From the NCBI GenBank assembly GCA_902168115.1, contig CABHPB010000068.1, positions 103,268-167,267 of the forward strand: a DNA stretch of 64,000 nucleotides. The letters are read 5' to 3'. The stretch comes from an uncultured Methylopila sp. (lineage in GTDB: Bacteria; Pseudomonadota; Alphaproteobacteria; Rhizobiales; Methylopilaceae). The notes beneath the pieces were generated by a model. That model saw only the letters and a list, made by a program, of their open reading frames with translations, did no database searches and had not been told where the DNA came from. Each line of letters begins with the position of its first letter. Positions within the stretch are counted from its first letter, which is position 1. Below are positions 60,563 through 64,000 of the stretch, piece after piece. The translations under genes and the position numbers were made by a program.

Positions 60563-62593
60563 TCAGGCCGCGGCCGAGGCGCGCTCTTTGCGGAACAGGT
60601 CGACGAGCTCGTTGGCGGGTCGCGGCGGGCTGAACAGGAAGCCCTGCGCCTCCTGAGCGCCCTCGGCGCGCACCGCCGCCAGCTGCTCCTCGGTCTCGAT
60701 ACCCTCGACCAGCGTCGTGATGCCGAGCGTCGCGCCGAGGCCGACCAGCGCGCGGATGATCGCGCCGCCCTCGCCGGCCGCGTTGCGCACGAAGGACTGG
60801 TCGATCTTGATCTTGTCGAAGGGGAAGCGGCGCAGGTAGCTGAGCGACGAGTAGCCCGTGCCGAAGTCGTCCATCGCGATGCGGATGCCCATCCGCCGCA
60901 GCAGATGCAGCGTCTCGAGGATGATCTCTGTGTCGTCGAGCAGGACGCTCTCGGTGATCTCCAGTTCGAGCCGCTCTGGCCTGAGCCCCGACGAGGCGAG
61001 CGCCAGCAGGACCGACTGCGCGAAGCTGCGATGGCGCAGCTGCACCGCCGAGACGTTGACGGCGACGGAGACGTCATTCGGCCAGCGGGCGGCGTCGCGG
61101 CAGGCCTGGTTGAGCACCCATTCGCCGAGCTGGAGGATGATGCCGGTCTCCTCGGCGACCGGGATGAAGGTCGCTGGGCTGATCATGCCCTTCTGCGGAT
61201 GGCGCCAGCGGACCAGCGCCTCCATGCCGGTGACGATGTCGCCGCTGAGCTCCAGCAGCGGCTGGTAGTGCAGCTCTAGGGCGCCGCTAGCGAGCGCCGA
61301 GCGGAGGTCGCGCTCAAGCTCCATCCGCGCCTGGGCATGATCGTCCATCTCCGGGTCGAACAGGCTGACCACGCCGCGGCCGAGCGACTTGGCGTGATAG
61401 AGCGCCATGTCGGCGTTCCGGAGCAGCAGCTCGATGTCGCGGCCGCCGTCCTCGTCGATCGCGACGCCGACGCTAACCCCGACCTGGACCGGAATGCCGG
61501 ACAGGTCGTAGGGCGCGCCGAGAAGCTCGATGACGCGCAGGCCGAGCCGATGCGCCTCGGCCTGCTCTTTGACCCGGTTCAGGATGGCGAATTCATCCCC
61601 GCCCAGCCGCACCACGAGATCGACGTCGCCGAGAGTGGCGCGCAGGCGGTCGGCGACCGCGCGCAGGAGGCTGTCGCCAATGCTGTGCCCATGCGCGTCG
61701 TTCACCGCCTTGAAGCGGTCGAGGTCGAGGCAGAGCACGGCGAGATTGCCGGACGCCCTGTCCTGCTGGAGATCGGGACCCGTCTCGCGCAGCGCGACGC
61801 GGTTCGGCAGGCCGGTCAGGGCGTCGTGCCGGGCCATGTGGGCGATGCGCGCCTCGTTGCGGCGGCGCTCCGTCACGTCCTCGAAGGTCGCGACCCAGCC
61901 TCCGCCCTCCATCGGCCGGTGGCTGACGGCGATGACCCGGCCGTCAGCAAGCTCGCGATGGACGGGCGCGGCATGGTCGATCGCCAGCGAGGTGCGGGTG
62001 CCCTCGCACAGCTGGTCGACGGTCACGCCCTTCTTGTAGCGCCCGAGGCCGACGAGCTCCTCGACGATCTCCCGCTGGGTCATGCCGACGCGCAGGATCG
62101 AGCGGTTCAGACCGAACATGTCGCTATAGCGGTTGTTGACGACGACGAGCCGAGCCTCGGCGTCGAACATGCAGAGGCCCTGGCTCATGTTCTCGAGCGC
62201 GGCGTCGAACCGCCTCACCTGCTCGGCGAGCTCGGCGCGGGCGTCCTGCTGGACGGTGACGTCCGACCCGACGCCGCGGTAGCCCGCGAACGCGCCGCCG
62301 GCGTCGTAGATCGGCATGCCGCTCAGCTCGAACCAGCGGCGGGAGCCGTCGCTATGGTCGTAAGGATAGATGAAGTCGCGGATTTCGCGACGTTCGGCGA
62401 TCGCCGACTCATAGGCCTCCCAAGAGGCGCCGGGCGCGGCGAAGGCCGAACGCTCCAGTCCGATCAGGTCGGCCACCGGACGCTCGAGAATCGTCTCAGC
62501 GTTCTGCGACAGGAAAACCAGACGCCGTTCCGCGTCGATTTCCCAGAACCAGTCTGACGTCAGGCTGGCGAAGTCGTTGAGGTGGCGATCCAC
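60563..62593 (-). CDS. PAS-GGDEF-EAL cyclic-di-GMP enzyme
   Basis: 676 residues from GTG 62593; a longer frame starting at TTG 62662 also exists, and neither has a good ribosome site. Two PAS domains occupy about residues 1-105 and 130-245 (W-F-W-E-I-D; N-R-Y-S-D-M-F-G). The GGDEF domain has L-D-L-D-R-F-K and R-L-G-G-D-E-F near 340. The EAL domain keeps M-E-A-L-V-R-W, L-E-I-T-E-S, M-D-D-F-G-T-G-Y-S-S and I-K-I-D-Q. The inhibitory R-x-x-D site before GGDEF is lost (G-D-V-D). No transmembrane segment, so cytoplasmic. Convergent with phaC. Confidence 0.9.
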   Translation of the reverse strand: MDRHLNDFASLTSDWFWEIDAERRLVFLSQNAETILERPVADLIGLERSAFAAPGASWEAYESAIAERREIRDFIYPYDHSDGSRRWFELSGMPIYDAGGAFAGYRGVGSDVTVQQDARAELAEQVRRFDAALENMSQGLCMFDAEARLVVVNNRYSDMFGLNRSILRVGMTQREIVEELVGLGRYKKGVTVDQLCEGTRTSLAIDHAAPVHRELADGRVIAVSHRPMEGGGWVATFEDVTERRRNEARIAHMARHDALTGLPNRVALRETGPDLQQDRASGNLAVLCLDLDRFKAVNDAHGHSIGDSLLRAVADRLRATLGDVDLVVRLGGDEFAILNRVKEQAEAHRLGLRVIELLGAPYDLSGIPVQVGVSVGVAIDEDGGRDIELLLRNADMALYHAKSLGRGVVSLFDPEMDDHAQARMELERDLRSALASGALELHYQPLLELSGDIVTGMEALVRWRHPQKGMISPATFIPVAEETGIILQLGEWVLNQACRDAARWPNDVSVAVNVSAVQLRHRSFAQSVLLALASSGLRPERLELEITESVLLDDTEIILETLHLLRRMGIRIAMDDFGTGYSSLSYLRRFPFDKIKIDQSFVRNAAGEGGAIIRALVGLGATLGITTLVEGIETEEQLAAVRAEGAQEAQGFLFSPPRPANELVDLFRKERASAAA

Positions 62594-62911
62594 GGGCGAC
62601 GTCTCTGGAGGTACTCCTGAACACCCTACAACTTCAAAGGTGAACCCGGAGTAAAATTCCAATATTCATTTCAAGTTAATCACTGAAACACATCAGTGCA
62701 CAGAATTGTTGCAAGATTAGCGTAGTAGTTCTGCATCGCCTTTGATCAATCGCCTATTTCGTGTGCACCGCAGCGAAGGGCGGACTGGCGGTCCCCGAGG
62801 CGCACGAGCGCATAGCGGCCATGCGCCCGCGCCGCGCGGATGCCTAACGGTCGTTAAGATTGGTTGGGATACAAGGAGCCTGTTCATTCCCTCGCAGTCC
62901 CCTGTCGCCGT
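62594..62911. promoter_or_regulatory. Divergent intergenic region between GGDEF-EAL and DMT genes
   Basis: About 318 bases without a supported gene. From 62640 to 62750 it is AT-rich compared with the flanks (ATATT, AAGTTAATCACTG, TTGTTGCAAG). It probably holds promoters for both genes, but I could not place -35 and -10 boxes with confidence. Confidence 0.4.
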
Positions 62912-63841
62912 ATGCCTGCCTCCATCTCCGCCCTGTCCTCCCGCGCAGCTTCTGCCGACGCGACCACCCGCGGCGTCGCCGCCATGCTCGTCGGCATGGG
63001 CTTTCAGGTCCTGAACGACGCCGTCATCAAGCTCGTCTCCGCCCGCCTTCCGGCCACGGAGATCATGGGCGTGCGCGGCGTGCTCGCGATCCTGCTGGCG
63101 CTCGGGCTCATCTTCGCGCTCGGGGCGCGCAGGCATCTCAAGACGCTCGCCAATCCGCTGGTCGCGCTGCGCTCGGGCCTCGAGGCGGCCGCCTGCCTCA
63201 GCTACATGACCGCGCTGTCGCATCTCGGCCTCGCCGAGTTCACCTCGATCGTTCAGGCGGCGCCGCTGATCATCACGGCGCTCGCGGTGATGATCGGCTG
63301 GCAGAAGGTCGGCTGGCGGCGCTGGGCCGCGGTCGCGGCTGGCTTCGTCGGCGTGCTGCTGATTGCCAAGCCCTCAGCGCACGGCGTCAACCTCTACGCC
63401 GCGCTTGCGCTGCTCTCGGCGTTCTTCATGGCGGTGCGCGACCTCGTGACCAGCAAGATCCCCTCGGGGGCGCCCTCCATGGTCGTCACGCTCGGCTCAA
63501 CGATCGCCGTCACGCTCGTCGGCTTCGGCGCCGGCGCCGCCAACCCGTCCGGCTGGGCGATCCCCGGCGGCCTCGACCTTGCGCTGATCGCGCTGGCCGC
63601 AGGCCTCGTCGTCGCCTGCAACATGATGATCGTGCTTGCCTTCCGGCTCGGCGACATGACCGTCGTCGGACCGTTCCGCTACTCGGTCATCCTCGGCTCG
63701 CTGGCGCTCGGCTGGACGATCTGGGGCGAGCGGCCGGACGCGCTGGCGCTGGTCGGCTCGGCGATCATCGTCGGCTCCGGCCTCTACGCCCTCAAGCGCG
63801 AGCCGGTCGCGACCGCGGCCCCCGCCGCGCCGCAGGGCTGA
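62912..63841 (+). CDS. DMT superfamily transporter (EamA family)
   Basis: 309 residues from ATG 62912. Ten hydrophobic segments form two five-helix EamA repeats. The first repeat contains K-L-V-S-A-R-L-P-A-T-E-I-M-G-V-R-G; the second ends I-W-G-E-R-P-D-A-L-A-L-V-G-S-A-I-I-V, the family signature. These inner-membrane carriers export or import small metabolites; RhaT/EamA-type substrate is unknown here. The upstream ATG at 62864 would add 16 residues. Confidence 0.88.
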   Translation: MPASISALSSRAASADATTRGVAAMLVGMGFQVLNDAVIKLVSARLPATEIMGVRGVLAILLALGLIFALGARRHLKTLANPLVALRSGLEAAACLSYMTALSHLGLAEFTSIVQAAPLIITALAVMIGWQKVGWRRWAAVAAGFVGVLLIAKPSAHGVNLYAALALLSAFFMAVRDLVTSKIPSGAPSMVVTLGSTIAVTLVGFGAGAANPSGWAIPGGLDLALIALAAGLVVACNMMIVLAFRLGDMTVVGPFRYSVILGSLALGWTIWGERPDALALVGSAIIVGSGLYALKREPVATAAPAAPQG

Positions 63842-63914
63842 GGGTTCCGTTCCGGCGCCTGGCCGGGACGTTGAAGCTTCACGATCAAGAATGTTGGGCG
63901 CGACGCGCCCGAAT

Positions 63915-63937
63915 CCCTCCCCTTGCAAAGGGGAGGG
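63915..63937. repeat. Palindromic dispersed repeat
   Basis: Perfect 10-base arms CCCTCCCCTT (63915-63924) and AAGGGGAGGG (63928-63937) with a three-base loop, just before the adapter. A common intergenic palindrome type in this group and a plausible reason for an assembly break. Confidence 0.7.
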
Positions 63938-63943
63938 TAAGGG

Positions 63944-64000
63944 CTGTCTCTTATACACATCTCCGAGCCCACGAGACTCCTGAGCATCTCGTATGCCGTC
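63944..64000. other. Illumina Nextera adapter contamination
   Basis: 63944-63962 is the 19-base Tn5 mosaic end as read into the adapter; 63963-63977 is the Nextera i7-side linker (CCGAGCCCACGAGAC); 63978-63985 is TCCTGAGC, matching the N704 i7 index; 63986-64000 is the start of the P7 primer (ATCTCGTATGCCGTC). This is vector/adapter sequence, not organism DNA. Confidence 0.98.

Noticed and set aside
63497..63987. Apparent minus-strand proteins beginning M-Y-K-R-Q or containing S-E-M-C-I-R-D
   Set aside because: They begin in the Nextera adapter and are read through the antisense of the DMT transporter gene.

Overview
The window is GC-rich chromosomal DNA of an alphaproteobacterium, most likely of the order Hyphomicrobiales (Rhizobiales). 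This rests on gene order and content: purN-purM / CDP-alcohol phosphotransferase / AI-2E permease / HdaA / ppk / ppx, a leucyl/arginyl-transferase beside an RDD protein, Omp25-like beta-barrels, ExoD, Tad-type pseudopilin proteins, a class I PHA synthase and many GGDEF/EAL proteins. I cannot fix the genus from sequence reading alone. Nearly all genes share one codon style. There is no prophage, insertion sequence or CRISPR array.

Layout. 1-7.6 kb: secreted repeat protein (cut by the window edge), HerA-like ATPase, PhzF-like isomerase, then leftward ppk-ppx (polyphosphate synthesis and breakdown) and HdaA. 7.6-11.2 kb: AI-2E permease and a phospholipid-type phosphotransferase, divergent from purM-purN. 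11.2-15.8 kb: two tandem TerC membrane proteins, ndk, DinB-like protein, a Tat-exported transglutaminase and a TlpA thioredoxin. 16-24.4 kb: RDD protein, bpt, azlCD, parC, two tiny secreted paralogues, a flavin monooxygenase-like protein, recO and an outer-membrane barrel. 24.5-27.5 kb: eno, queF and a zinc metallopeptidase.

27.7-34.5 kb is a tight three-gene operon: transglutaminase-DUF2126 amidoligase, a fused circularly permuted ATP-grasp/alpha-E protein, and a second transglutaminase. The metallopeptidase diverges from it. Together they look like a predicted peptide ligation/modification system of unknown product. It is followed by a gene graveyard, in which C-terminal remnants of a LysR regulator and a DJ-1/PfpI protein are fused head to head. 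35.4-40.7 kb holds a leftward cluster of a giant tetraheme cytochrome c carrying a DUF4384 domain, a ferric-reductase-like flavocytochrome and an OmpA protein. I consider this the most interesting possible undescribed system here.

41.1-43.7 kb: three overlapping Tad-type genes behind an AT-rich promoter region. 43.7-46.8 kb: amidase, secreted caspase-like protein with two LprI-like domains, and ogt. 47-51 kb: MipA/OmpV, a membrane LytTR protein, a GAF-GGDEF-EAL protein and tRNA-Glu. 51-58 kb: exoD, recJ, glpX, hom, a class I/II aminotransferase and a small lipoprotein. 58.2-60.5 kb: phaC with a long histone-H1-like Lys/Ala/Pro N-terminal tail. 60.5-63.8 kb: PAS-GGDEF-EAL protein and a DMT transporter.

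The last 57 bases (63944-64000) are not genomic. They are Illumina Nextera adapter including an i7 index, so the assembly ends in sequencing artefact.
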